From assembly GCF_004365635.1 (NCBI RefSeq), contig NZ_SOBH01000001.1, forward strand, positions 1,414,085 through 1,478,084: DNA of 64,000 nt. Direction: 5' to 3'. Position 1 is the stretch's first letter; the number at the start of each line of letters is the position of its first letter. The notes under the pieces are model-generated. The model did no database searches. It was given only the letters and a program-made list of their open reading frames with translations, and had not been told where the DNA came from. This document shows positions 48,101 through 55,676 of the stretch, one piece after another. A program made the translations under genes and the position numbers. Source of the stretch: Litoreibacter halocynthiae (GTDB lineage Bacteria > Pseudomonadota > Alphaproteobacteria > Rhodobacterales > Rhodobacteraceae).

Positions 48101-48924
48101 CCTTTGTACCGCGCTTCGGTGTAGAAATGCGCGTCAGGTGTCCGCGTTTGCGGCACGTTCGAACCCCAAAGCAGCAGGTAGCCCGCGTTGTACCAATCGG
48201 CACTTTCGGGAACGTCCGTCTGCTCGCCCCACGTCATCGGCGAGGCAGGAGGCAAATCGCAGTACCAGTCGTAGAACGACATACAAACGCCGCCCAACAG
48301 CGACAGATAGCGAGAGCCCGCCGCGTAAGACACCATCGACATGGCCGGAATAGGCGAGAAGCCGAAGACCCGGTCAGGGCCGTAGGTTTTAGCGGTATAG
48401 GCGTTGGCCGCAGCCGTGATCTCGGTTGCTTCGTCCCAAGTGGCGCGCACGAAGCCGCCCTTGCCGCGGGTTTCAACATAAGACGCGCGCAGGATCGGAT
48501 CGCTCTGGATCGCGGTCCATGCCGCAATCGGGTCCATCGTCTCGCGCATCTTGCGCCAGACCTTCATCAACTTGCCGCGGATCAACGGGTTTTTCACCCG
48601 GTTCGCAGAATACAAATACCAGCTATAGGACGCCCCGCGGGCGCAGCCGCGCGGTTCGTGGTTGGGCAGATCAGGACGTGTGCGCGGGTAGTCGGTTTGC
48701 TGGGTTTCCCATGTCACGATGCCGGACTTCACGTAGATTTTCCAGCTGCAAGACCCGGTGCAGTTCACCCCGTGGGTCGAGCGCACGATCTTGTCGTGAC
48801 GCCAGCGGTTGCGGTACGTGTCTTCCCAATCGCGGTTTTCACGGGTCACTTGCCCATGACCGTTCGAGAACTGCTCCAATTCTTTGGACTGGAGGAAGTT
48901 CAATCTATCGAGCAGGTGGCTCAT
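45190..48924 (-). CDS. narG: Respiratory nitrate reductase alpha subunit
   Basis: NarG is the catalytic Mo-bisMGD subunit, 1244 residues, reducing nitrate to nitrite on the cytoplasmic side of the membrane. The FS0 cluster ligands are H51, C55, C59 and C94 (HGVNCTGSC...GCARGASYSW), with His as first ligand as in E. coli. The Mo ligand is D223 in YDWYCDLPPAS. The start has AGGAGA upstream. The gene is the second of the nar string, 64 bp after narK with a hairpin between, and overlaps narH by 4 nt. Confidence 0.98.
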   Translation of the reverse strand: MSHLLDRLNFLQSKELEQFSNGHGQVTRENRDWEDTYRNRWRHDKIVRSTHGVNCTGSCSWKIYVKSGIVTWETQQTDYPRTRPDLPNHEPRGCARGASYSWYLYSANRVKNPLIRGKLMKVWRKMRETMDPIAAWTAIQSDPILRASYVETRGKGGFVRATWDEATEITAAANAYTAKTYGPDRVFGFSPIPAMSMVSYAAGSRYLSLLGGVCMSFYDWYCDLPPASPMTWGEQTDVPESADWYNAGYLLLWGSNVPQTRTPDAHFYTEARYKGTKSAVICPDYSEAAKFGDVWLNAKQGTDAALSMAFGHVILREFHLDRQAEYFEDYTRKYSDFPMLVKLEEKDGRMIPGRFLRADDLAGKLGEKNNPEWKTVAYDETSKAFVAPNGSVGYRWGEDGEWNLEERASAADTKLSMSFVLEEEHDEIVGVDFPYFGGEAVGQFATDADHPDVLTRNIPVKMIKGPKGKKIAVATVFDLFCANYGLDRGLGGDWVTSDYADDMPGTPAWAEKITGVPQDKIIHVAREFADNAEKTNGKSMVILGAGLNHWYHMDMNYRGIINMLVMCGCVGQSGGGWAHYVGQEKLRPQTGWQPLAFALDWNRPPRHMNSTSAWYAHTDQWRYETLESKEILSPTAPDGDWDASLIDYNIRAERMGWLPSAPQLKTNPLEVAKAAKAAGKEVPAYMTEQLKSGDLQMACEDPDAPENWPRNLFVWRSNLLGSSGKGHEYFLKHLLGTDHGVMGKDLGEEGGQLPKEAKWHDEAPRGKLDLLVTIDFRMSTTCVYSDIVLPTASWYEKDDMNTSDMHPFIHPLQAAVDPAYESKSDWEIFKSIAKKFQEITPGYLEHETDIVALPILHDTPAEIAQDQVMDWKKGECDLIPGKTAPNYITVERDYTAIYDRFTALGPLMDKLGNGGKGINWNTQDEIDNLSALNGVQLDGAAAGRPKIDTALDACEVILMLAPETNGEVAVKAWEALEKATGREHAHLAEGEHHNKIRFRDIAAQPRKIISSPTWSGIESEKVSYNAGYTNVHELIPWRTLTGRQQLYQDHLWMRAFGEGFMSYRPPVDLKTITDAVKDEGDSLVLNFITPHQKWGIHSTYSDNLLMLTLNRGGPVVWISEVDAKSAGIVDNDWIELYNINGALTARAVVSQRIKEGTTFMYHAQEKIVNTPGSEKTGNRGGIHNSVTRTVLKPTHMIGGYAQQSYGFNYYGTVGSNRDEFVVVRKMKNVDWLDDEATDNKEAAE

Positions 48925-48949
48925 GTCATTCTCCTAAGTGGCGTTAAGT

Positions 48950-48973
48950 GCGCCGCCCGTCCTCGGGCGGCGC
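48950..48973 (-). promoter_or_regulatory. Perfect 10-bp hairpin between narK and narG
   Basis: GCGCCGCCCG (48950-48959) and CGGGCGGCGC (48964-48973) form a perfect GC stem with a 4-nt loop. On the minus strand no T-run follows. It lies 15 nt after the narK stop and 25 nt before the narG start. It probably marks an RNA-processing or partial attenuation point that sets the ratio of transporter to reductase. Confidence 0.72.
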
Positions 48974-48988
48974 TGGAGGTTGTTTGGT

Positions 48989-51688
48989 TCAGCAAGGAAC
49001 GGGCGCTGTTTTGCGGCTGTAGTAGACCCAGCAAATCACCGCGCAGATTGCGTAGAAAACAAGGAAGGCCCAGAGTGCGCCATTCGGTGCACCTGTCATT
49101 GCAATCGAAGTGCCGTAGCTTTTCGGGATAAAGAAAGCCCCGTAAGCCGCGATTGCACTGGTGAAAGCGATGATCGCAGCGCTTTCACGTTCGATTTGCT
49201 TTTGCAGCAATCCGGCATCCAGATCAGGCATCAGGCGTGGAACTTCCTGGCGCATGATTGCCGGGATCATCTGGAAGGTCGAAGCATTGCCGACACCTGT
49301 CAGGAAGAACAGCGCCATGAAGCAGGCAAAGAACATCCAGAAGTTACCGCCTACCCCATCAGCTGGCAGGAATTGCAGCACACCGAAGACCGCGACGATC
49401 ATTCCGACAAACGTCCAGAACGTCACCCGACCACCACCGAACTTGTCAGATATCCAACCGGTACCAGCGCGGCTCAAAGCTCCTACAAGTGGGCCAAGGA
49501 AAGCAAATTGCAGCGCGTTGACTTCAGGAAACTGGGTTTTCATCAGCAGCGGGAAGCCCGCTGAATATCCGATGAAGCTCCCGAATGTACCCGTGTATAG
49601 GATACACATGATCCAGTTGTGGAACCGTGAGAAGATAATAGCCTGATCCGAGAAGGACGATTTGGCCGAAGCAATATCGTTCATCCCCAGATAGGCCGCG
49701 ATTGTAGCCAAGATGATGAACGGTACCCAGACGAAGCCTGCGTTTTGCAACCAAAGCTCGCCGCCATCGCTAAGAGCAACCGGCTCACCGCCCAAGGCGC
49801 CGAAGACACCCATGGTGATGACCAGCGGCACCAGAAACTGCATGACGGACACACCGAGGTTGCCAAGACCGGCATTCAGCGCCAGCGCGTTCCCCTTTTC
49901 AGCTTTTGGATAGAAGAAGCTGATATTGGCCATGGAGGACGCAAAGTTGCCACCACCCAGACCACAGAGCAGCGCCAGCACCAAGAAGATCAGGTATGGC
50001 GTTTCGGGGTTCTGCACGGCGTAGCCGATGCCCATTGCGGGCAGCAGCAGCGATGCGGTGGACAGGGTTGTCCAGAGCCGCCCACCAAAGATCGGTACCA
50101 TGAAGCTGTAGAAGATGCGTAGCGTTGCACCGGACAGACCAGGAAGCGCCGCGAGCCAGAACAGCTGGCCTTGGGAAAAGTCGAACCCGATGGCAGGCAA
50201 ACGCGCAACCACGACCGACCATACCATCCAGACCGAAAACGCCAAAAGCAGTGCCGGGATCGATATCCACAGATTGCGGCGTGCAATCTTGCGCCCTTTC
50301 GTCGCCCAGAACTCTTCGTTCTCGGGCTCCCACTCGGTCAAAGTTGCAGCAGACGGGGCGACCGGGATTGGCATACCTTCGAATTCAGGCAACTCAGGCA
50401 ACGCGTCGCGGGCAACATCAGGGTTGGCACGCTCCATGTTGCGCACCGAGAAGTGCATCCATGTCAGCGCGATTGCGACCAACAGGAACAGGAAGGCGAA
50501 ACAGGTTGTGTAAACTCCGGTCAAGTCCAGCAAAGCGCCAAAGATAATCGGCAATACGAAACCGCCAAGACCACCGATCATCCCAACAAGACCACCAACT
50601 GAACCGACGTTATCAGGGTAATAAACAGGGATGTGCTTGTAGACCGCCGCCTTACCAAGGCTCATGAAAAAGCCAAGACCGAAGATCATCAGAACAAATG
50701 CGCCAAACCCCATTTCGGTGGAGAATGAAATGTCCCCACCCTTGGCGTGGATGGTGTAGCTGGTCGACGGATAGGACAGCATGAACAGCATCAGTAGCGA
50801 GAACCCGAATGTCCAGTACATCACTGCCCGCGCGCCGAAACGGTCGCTCAAATGGCCACCATATGCTCGGAAAATACTAGCCGACAAAGAGAACGCGGCA
50901 GCAGCCATACCGGCGGTGCGAATATCGACCGCGTACACATCGACCAGATAGTGCGGCAGCCATAGTGCCAAAGCGACGAAGGCACCGAAAACAAAGAAAT
51001 AATAGAGCGAGAAACGCCAAACCTGAATGTTCTTGAGCGGTGCAAGCTGCGCGCTCAGCGTCAGGGCCTTGCCCCCGGATTTGCGACGGGCCTCGAAGAC
51101 CGGATCATCCTTGGCGAAAAGGAAGAAGATAATCGCAATTGCGGCAAGGCCAAGCGCCCAAATATTCGCCACAGCTTCCCAGCCATAAGCGACCATCACA
51201 AACGGAGCACCGAACTTGGTCACTGCAGCGCCGACGTTACCAGCCCCGAAAATGCCAAGTGCCGTGCCCTGCTTCTCGCGCGGGTACCAGTGCGACACAT
51301 AAGCGACCCCGACTGCGAACGAGCCGCCAGCGAGGCCAACACCAAGTGCTGCGACCAAGAACATTGTATAGGTATCGGCCATGGTCAGCAGGAAAGTGGC
51401 TGCCGCTGCCAAAAGCATTTGGACCGGGAAAACGATCCTGCCCCCGTATTGCTCTGTCCAGATACCCAACATCAATCGTGTAAGCGACCCTGTCAGGATT
51501 GGCGTTGCCACCAAGATGCCAAATTGTGTTTCGTTAAGCCCCAACTCGGATTTGATCTGAACGCCGATAATGGCAAAAATAGTCCAGACTGCAAAGTTGA
51601 GCGTAAATGCGATTGTACTGAGAGACAGAGCCCGGTTTTGGTCTCCACGCGTTACTCCGGAAAGTGCGTTCACGACATGTCCTTTCAT
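48989..51688 (-). CDS. narK: Fused NarK1-NarK2 nitrate/nitrite transporter
   Basis: This is about 899 residues with two complete 12-helix MFS halves joined by a hydrophilic linker (about residues 405-475, including ELPEFEGMPIPVAPSAATLTE). The first half resembles the NarK1 nitrate/H+ symporter, the second the NarK2 nitrate/nitrite antiporter; the same fusion is known in Paracoccus. Typical stretches are TPILTGSLTRLMLGIWTEQYGG and FLVALGVGLAGGSFAVGVAYV. The start is uncertain: ATG 51688 or 51694, or a GTG at 51673 preceded by AAAGGA. An FNR-type box lies 65 bp upstream. It is the first gene of the nar string. Confidence 0.94.
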   Translation of the reverse strand: MKGHVVNALSGVTRGDQNRALSLSTIAFTLNFAVWTIFAIIGVQIKSELGLNETQFGILVATPILTGSLTRLMLGIWTEQYGGRIVFPVQMLLAAAATFLLTMADTYTMFLVAALGVGLAGGSFAVGVAYVSHWYPREKQGTALGIFGAGNVGAAVTKFGAPFVMVAYGWEAVANIWALGLAAIAIIFFLFAKDDPVFEARRKSGGKALTLSAQLAPLKNIQVWRFSLYYFFVFGAFVALALWLPHYLVDVYAVDIRTAGMAAAAFSLSASIFRAYGGHLSDRFGARAVMYWTFGFSLLMLFMLSYPSTSYTIHAKGGDISFSTEMGFGAFVLMIFGLGFFMSLGKAAVYKHIPVYYPDNVGSVGGLVGMIGGLGGFVLPIIFGALLDLTGVYTTCFAFLFLLVAIALTWMHFSVRNMERANPDVARDALPELPEFEGMPIPVAPSAATLTEWEPENEEFWATKGRKIARRNLWISIPALLLAFSVWMVWSVVVARLPAIGFDFSQGQLFWLAALPGLSGATLRIFYSFMVPIFGGRLWTTLSTASLLLPAMGIGYAVQNPETPYLIFLVLALLCGLGGGNFASSMANISFFYPKAEKGNALALNAGLGNLGVSVMQFLVPLVITMGVFGALGGEPVALSDGGELWLQNAGFVWVPFIILATIAAYLGMNDIASAKSSFSDQAIIFSRFHNWIMCILYTGTFGSFIGYSAGFPLLMKTQFPEVNALQFAFLGPLVGALSRAGTGWISDKFGGGRVTFWTFVGMIVAVFGVLQFLPADGVGGNFWMFFACFMALFFLTGVGNASTFQMIPAIMRQEVPRLMPDLDAGLLQKQIERESAAIIAFTSAIAAYGAFFIPKSYGTSIAMTGAPNGALWAFLVFYAICAVICWVYYSRKTAPVPC

Positions 51689-51752
51689 TTGCATGCGCCC
51701 GAACGGCACATCAATTACGCGGCAAACTAGGATGCTGAGGGGCTCATTAAGA

Positions 51753-51766
51753 TTGATCTGAGTCAA
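51753..51766 (-). promoter_or_regulatory. FNR-type box upstream of narK
   Basis: TTGAT-CTGA-GTCAA matches the consensus TTGAT-N4-ATCAA at nine of ten fixed positions. Its centre is about 71 bp from the narK ATG at 51688. A class II arrangement (centre at about -41.5) would put the transcript start near 51718 and give a leader of about 30 nt. It should be read by FnrL or by NarR, both Crp/Fnr proteins. Confidence 0.72.
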
Positions 51767-51866
51767 AACAGGGCGACAAACGCAGCAAAACAAATGGGTT
51801 ACAAACTTTAGTCAAGCGGGCCCATTACAACATCAAGGCAGCAGGCCGGATAGATCAATCAAGCGT

Positions 51867-51880
51867 TTGACATTAATCAA
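51867..51880 (+). promoter_or_regulatory. FNR-type box upstream of the NarR-like regulator gene
   Basis: TTGAC-ATTA-ATCAA matches the consensus TTGAT-N4-ATCAA at nine of ten fixed positions and is centred about 50 bp before the regulator ATG. A class II placement leaves a start site only about 10 nt before the ATG. It may serve auto-control or binding by FnrL. Confidence 0.68.
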
Positions 51881-51923
51881 TTGAAGCGGTGACAATGCAT
51901 CCTGAAACTAGGGACAACCGAAC

Positions 51924-52619
51924 ATGCCTGAGTCGCACCACGCTGACATCCGAAGACTTGATCTTTTTGCGGAGATGGAAGAGAGCAACTTCAAAGCCCT
52001 TATGCGCGGATCTTACGTGCAGAACTTTCCTCAAAGGATCGAGCTGATCATGGAGGGTGAGACCTCCGACTTTTTGCATGTTGTGTTGTCCGGGTCTGTC
52101 GATCTGTATTCGTGCTGGAACAACCAGGAGACAAGTATGGCGACTATCAGGCCAGTCTCGACCTTCATTCTGGCCGCGACGATCAAGGACGCGCCCTACC
52201 TGATGTCCGCACGCACGCTTGAGAAAAGCCGCATCGCCCTTATTCCGTCGCAGGACGTGCGGGCGATCTTCGACACTGATGCCGCCTTCGCACGCGCCAT
52301 CGTGAACGAGCTAGCGCAGTGCTATCGCACGGTCGTCAAGAACACCAAAGACCTCAAATTGCGCTCCTCACTGGAGCGGCTGGCAAACTACCTGCTACGC
52401 CAGCACAACAAAACAGGCTCGTCGGTGATTGATCTGAGCATGGAAAAACGGCGGCTGGCCTCGTTTCTGGGGATGACCCCCGAAAACCTGAGCCGCGCCT
52501 TCAAAGGGCTGAGCCCTTTTGGCGTGACGGTGTCCGGCAGCCAGATCAAAATCGGCGACGTTGAAACGCTCGAAGCCTTCGCAAAGCCCAGCGTCCTGAT
52601 CGACAACATGCAAAGCTGA
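51924..52619 (+). CDS. narR: Crp/Fnr family regulator, NarR-like
   Basis: This is a 231-residue regulator: cyclic-nucleotide-binding-like domain (about 10-130) and winged HTH (174-193, EKRRLASFLGMTPENLSRAF). It lacks an N-terminal Cys cluster (only C64 and C133), so it cannot hold the FNR [4Fe-4S] cluster; it fits the NarR/NNR branch that responds to nitrate, nitrite or NO. In Paracoccus NarR activates narKGHJI, and this gene is divergent from narK across a region with two FNR-type boxes, so the same role is likely. Confidence 0.88.
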   Translation: MPESHHADIRRLDLFAEMEESNFKALMRGSYVQNFPQRIELIMEGETSDFLHVVLSGSVDLYSCWNNQETSMATIRPVSTFILAATIKDAPYLMSARTLEKSRIALIPSQDVRAIFDTDAAFARAIVNELAQCYRTVVKNTKDLKLRSSLERLANYLLRQHNKTGSSVIDLSMEKRRLASFLGMTPENLSRAFKGLSPFGVTVSGSQIKIGDVETLEAFAKPSVLIDNMQS

Positions 52620-52638
52620 AAACGAGGTTTAGCCGCTG

Positions 52639-52728
52639 TGGCGGAGGAGGTGGGATTCGAACCCACGGAGGACTTTCACCCTCGTCGGTTTTCAAGACCG
52701 GTGCATTCGACCACTCTGCCACTCCTCC
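52639..52728 (-). tRNA. tRNA-Ser (anticodon UGA)
   Basis: The minus strand folds as a class II tRNA: the acceptor GGAGGAG pairs with CTCCTCC, the anticodon stem CCGGT/ACCGA-type arms surround CTTGAAAA with anticodon TGA, a long variable arm (CGAGGGTGAAAGTCCTC) follows, then a T arm GTGGGTTCGAATCCCAC. The CCA end is encoded (52639-52641). It lies in the gap between narR and the SPOR lipoprotein gene, opposite to both. Confidence 0.97.
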
Positions 52729-52951
52729 GACGCACACGACTTAACCGCGCATGTTCGATTCTGGAAGCCCTTCCCTGCCCGCCTGTTCACGCCAATTTTT
52801 GCCGACCGCGCAATGGACCGCTTTGCAAAAACAACTTTATTTACTAGGGTGCGCCCAAAGGGATATCCCAGTTACGGGTGATCTTGGACAATGCTGCGAA
52901 AAGCAGCGAAAAAGCACGCCCAAAAGGGTGCAGCGGGCAGAGGGCAACAAC

Positions 52952-53857
52952 ATGGGTCATCAACAGACTATGACACGGGCATGGCGGATCGCGATTTTAC
53001 TGGGGGCCGCAGCTGCGTTGGCGGCCTGCGAGGAAGGTCAAGGATTTGATTTCCTGAAGAAAAAAGACGCTGGAGAGGAAGTCGCAGCGGTAGAATCTGC
53101 GGGCGCCGAAGCTGCCGGAACCGAGGAGCGCGAAGTCGAGGCACCGGATGTTTTCCAAGCCAATGAAGACGGACTTTGGGACGGTCGCCCGTCGCTGGGC
53201 GGCGTTTGGGTCGCATATCCCGGCGTCAAAGACCCCGAACGCGTGGTGATCCGCAACCTTTCAAACAACAAAACAGTTATCGGCGCCCTCTTCCGCCGCG
53301 AGCGCGACAACCCCGGACCCAAGCTGCAGCTGTCATCAGATGCGGCCCAGACACTGGACATGATCGCCGGACAACCGACAAAGATGAGCGTCGTCGCCCT
53401 GCGCACAGAGGCCGTGCCGGTCGCACAACCCGCGATTTCCAAGCCCGCTGGCTCCGAGAGCCTGCCCGCGCCCGACAGCATCGAAGCCCAACCTTTGGAC
53501 CCGATCGACAAAGCCAAGGCGGCTTTGGACAAGACCGCCAAGCCGGCCGCTACAGCCCCTGCGGCGGCCCCCGCCCCGAAACCAGCACAGGTTGCAGCCG
53601 CTCCGGCGCGTAAATCGTCCAGCTTGTCGAAACCATTCATCCAGATTGGTATCTTCTCGGTGAAGGCCAATGCCGACAACACCGCGACATCCTTGCGCGG
53701 CATTGGCATCTTGCCTTCCGTGAAACAGGGATCAAGTCAGGGTAAGAAATTCTGGCGCGTGGTCGTCGGGCCGTCAGGCTCGTCGTCCGAGCGCGCAACC
53801 CTTCTCAAAAAGGTCAAAGATCTGGGCTTCAACGACGCCTATTTCGTGACCAACTAG
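52952..53857 (+). CDS. SPOR domain lipoprotein
   Basis: This is a 301-residue envelope protein. A signal sequence ends in ALAAC with Cys26 as lipid-attachment site. Residues ~30-225 are an extended, Ala/Pro/Lys-rich region with one small folded part (DGRPSLGGVWVAYPGVKDPERVVIRN), and residues ~228-301 form a SPOR domain (KPFIQIGIFSVKANADNT...DAYFVTN) that binds septal peptidoglycan. It lies 23 nt before dac, as in other Rhodobacterales. The ATG at 52952 follows AGAGGG; an ATG at 52970 is also possible. Confidence 0.9.
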   Translation: MGHQQTMTRAWRIAILLGAAAALAACEEGQGFDFLKKKDAGEEVAAVESAGAEAAGTEEREVEAPDVFQANEDGLWDGRPSLGGVWVAYPGVKDPERVVIRNLSNNKTVIGALFRRERDNPGPKLQLSSDAAQTLDMIAGQPTKMSVVALRTEAVPVAQPAISKPAGSESLPAPDSIEAQPLDPIDKAKAALDKTAKPAATAPAAAPAPKPAQVAAAPARKSSSLSKPFIQIGIFSVKANADNTATSLRGIGILPSVKQGSSQGKKFWRVVVGPSGSSSERATLLKKVKDLGFNDAYFVTN

Positions 53858-53880
53858 CAAAGATCAACAAAGGAGCCATC

Positions 53881-55050
53881 ATGGGCATCCGCGCTGCCAC
53901 GCTTATCGCCGCATTCTCGTCTGTAATCTGCATGAGCTTTGCAGCACAGGCATTTGAAACATCTGCAAAATCTGCGATTGTTCTGGACCTTGGAACAGAC
54001 CTGACGCTGATGGAGAAAAACGCCGACATGGCGCTTCCACCGGCCTCCATGTCGAAGCTGATGACGTTGAACATGACGTTTGAAGCGCTCGAAGACGGTC
54101 GCTTGTCTCTGGACCAACGCTTGCCCGTGTCCGAAGCCGCTCAGGCCTATGGCGGCTCGACCATGTTTCTTAACACCCGAGACCGCGTGTCGGTGGAGGA
54201 CTTGATCCGTGGCGTGATCGTTTTGTCCGGAAACGACTCGTCTGCTGTTTTGGCCGAGGCCATCTCCCCCGATGGAACCGAGCGTGGTTTTGCGCAAATG
54301 ATGAACGAGCGTGCCAAAGATTTGGGCATGACCAATTCCACATTTGCCAACTCGAACGGCTGGCCTGCTGCCGGACAACGGATGTCGATGCGCGACTTGG
54401 CCCTTCTGGCCAAACGCCTGATCACCGTTTTCCCGCAATATTACGGCTACTTCGCTGAAACCGAATTCGCCTTTGACAACCGCGCGCCTGACAACCGTTT
54501 CAACCGTAACCCCTTGTTGAAGCTGAATATCGGGGCCGATGGCCTGAAAACCGGCCACACCTCTGAAGCAGGATACGGGCTTGTCGGTTCTGCCAAGCAA
54601 GGCACGCGGCGCATCGTGTTCGTGATGTCGGGTCTCGGCACTCAACAAGACCGCGCCTCTGAAAGCGAGCGTATCGCCAACTGGGCCTTCCGCCAATTCG
54701 CCGAGCAACAACTGGCAGAGCAAGGCGTGATCATGGCCGAGGCCGAGGTCTGGATGGGCACCGCCGCGAAAGTCGGCCTTGCTGCGACCGAAGACATCAA
54801 AGTCTTGGTGCCTGTGCTGAAAAAGGACGGTGTGACCGCCAAGATCACCTATCAAGGCCCGCTCGAAGCCCCGATCAAAGCCGGTGACAAAGTGGCCGAG
54901 CTGATCGTGAACGTGCCCGGCATTGGGGACGCGACCCATGATCTGGTCGCAACAGAGACGATCAATTCCGGCGGCTTCATGGTACGCGTGCGGACGGCGG
55001 CAACAGTATTGTTCCGCCAGCTGACCGGACAAGCAACGACCTTGTTTTGA
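53881..55050 (+). CDS. D-alanyl-D-alanine carboxypeptidase (PBP5/6 family)
   Basis: This is a 389-residue periplasmic serine carboxypeptidase that trims the terminal D-Ala of peptidoglycan stems. A signal peptide ends near residue 25 (AAQAFE). Catalytic motifs: SxxK S56-K59 (SMSK), SxN S116-N118 (SGN) and KTG K223-G225 (LKTGHT). The C-terminal PBP5_C-like domain and an amphipathic end follow. It is the second gene of the string and overlaps tmk at its stop. Confidence 0.94.
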   Translation: MGIRAATLIAAFSSVICMSFAAQAFETSAKSAIVLDLGTDLTLMEKNADMALPPASMSKLMTLNMTFEALEDGRLSLDQRLPVSEAAQAYGGSTMFLNTRDRVSVEDLIRGVIVLSGNDSSAVLAEAISPDGTERGFAQMMNERAKDLGMTNSTFANSNGWPAAGQRMSMRDLALLAKRLITVFPQYYGYFAETEFAFDNRAPDNRFNRNPLLKLNIGADGLKTGHTSEAGYGLVGSAKQGTRRIVFVMSGLGTQQDRASESERIANWAFRQFAEQQLAEQGVIMAEAEVWMGTAAKVGLAATEDIKVLVPVLKKDGVTAKITYQGPLEAPIKAGDKVAELIVNVPGIGDATHDLVATETINSGGFMVRVRTAATVLFRQLTGQATTLF

Positions 55051-55676
55051 ACGGGATATTTCTGACATTCGAGGGCATTGACGGGTCGGGTAAATCCACC
55101 CAGTCGCGTCTTTTGGCGGGCCATCTGGAAGCGGCGGGCTTCGAAGTTGTGCTAACCCGCGAACCCGGCGGCTCGCCGGGGGCTGAAGACATCCGCCGCC
55201 TGCTGGTCGAGGGCGAGCCGGGGCGCTGGTCCGCCGAGACCGAGATCCTGCTGTTCACCGCTGCCCGCCGCGACCATGTGGAGCGCACCATCCTCCCTGC
55301 CCTAGAGGCCGGCAAGATCATCATCTGCGACCGCTTCGCCGACAGCACCCGCGTGTATCAGGGGGCCACCCGTGGCGACCTGCGCGCCACCGTCGACGCG
55401 CTTCATGCGCGGATGATCGGACGCGAGCCTGACCTGACGTTGATCATCGACATGGACCCTGACATCGCCCTTGAGCGCGGTCTGGCCCGTGGCTCCGGCG
55501 AGGACCGGTTCGAGGAGTTCGGGGCAGAGTTCCAGCATAAGCTGCGGGCAGGCTTTCTTGGCCTGCTTGAGGACTTCCCCGACCGCACGCGCCTGATTGA
55601 CGGCACCCAAGGCGCGCAGGACGTGGGCCGCGAGATCGCAAGTTTGGTCGACACCTATATCGCTGCACGCGCATGA
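55047..55676 (+). CDS. tmk: Thymidylate kinase
   Basis: Tmk phosphorylates dTMP to dTDP. It is 209 residues, with P-loop GIDGSGKST (10-18), the DRx motif CDRFADSTR and the LID segment RGLARGSGEDRFEEFG. The start is a TTG overlapping the dac stop TGA, since the conserved sequence begins directly with GIFLTFEGIDG. This non-ATG start and overlap make coupling with dac likely. holB starts inside its stop. Confidence 0.96.
   Translation: MNGIFLTFEGIDGSGKSTQSRLLAGHLEAAGFEVVLTREPGGSPGAEDIRRLLVEGEPGRWSAETEILLFTAARRDHVERTILPALEAGKIIICDRFADSTRVYQGATRGDLRATVDALHARMIGREPDLTLIIDMDPDIALERGLARGSGEDRFEEFGAEFQHKLRAGFLGLLEDFPDRTRLIDGTQGAQDVGREIASLVDTYIAARA

Noticed and set aside
48989..51688. narK length suggesting two genes joined by a sequencing error.
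   Set aside because: The two halves are joined in frame by a proper linker, and the same fusion is known in Paracoccus.
52638..52847. 69-codon plus-strand frame over the tRNA-Ser gene.
   Set aside because: It lies across a clear tRNA and reads it antisense.
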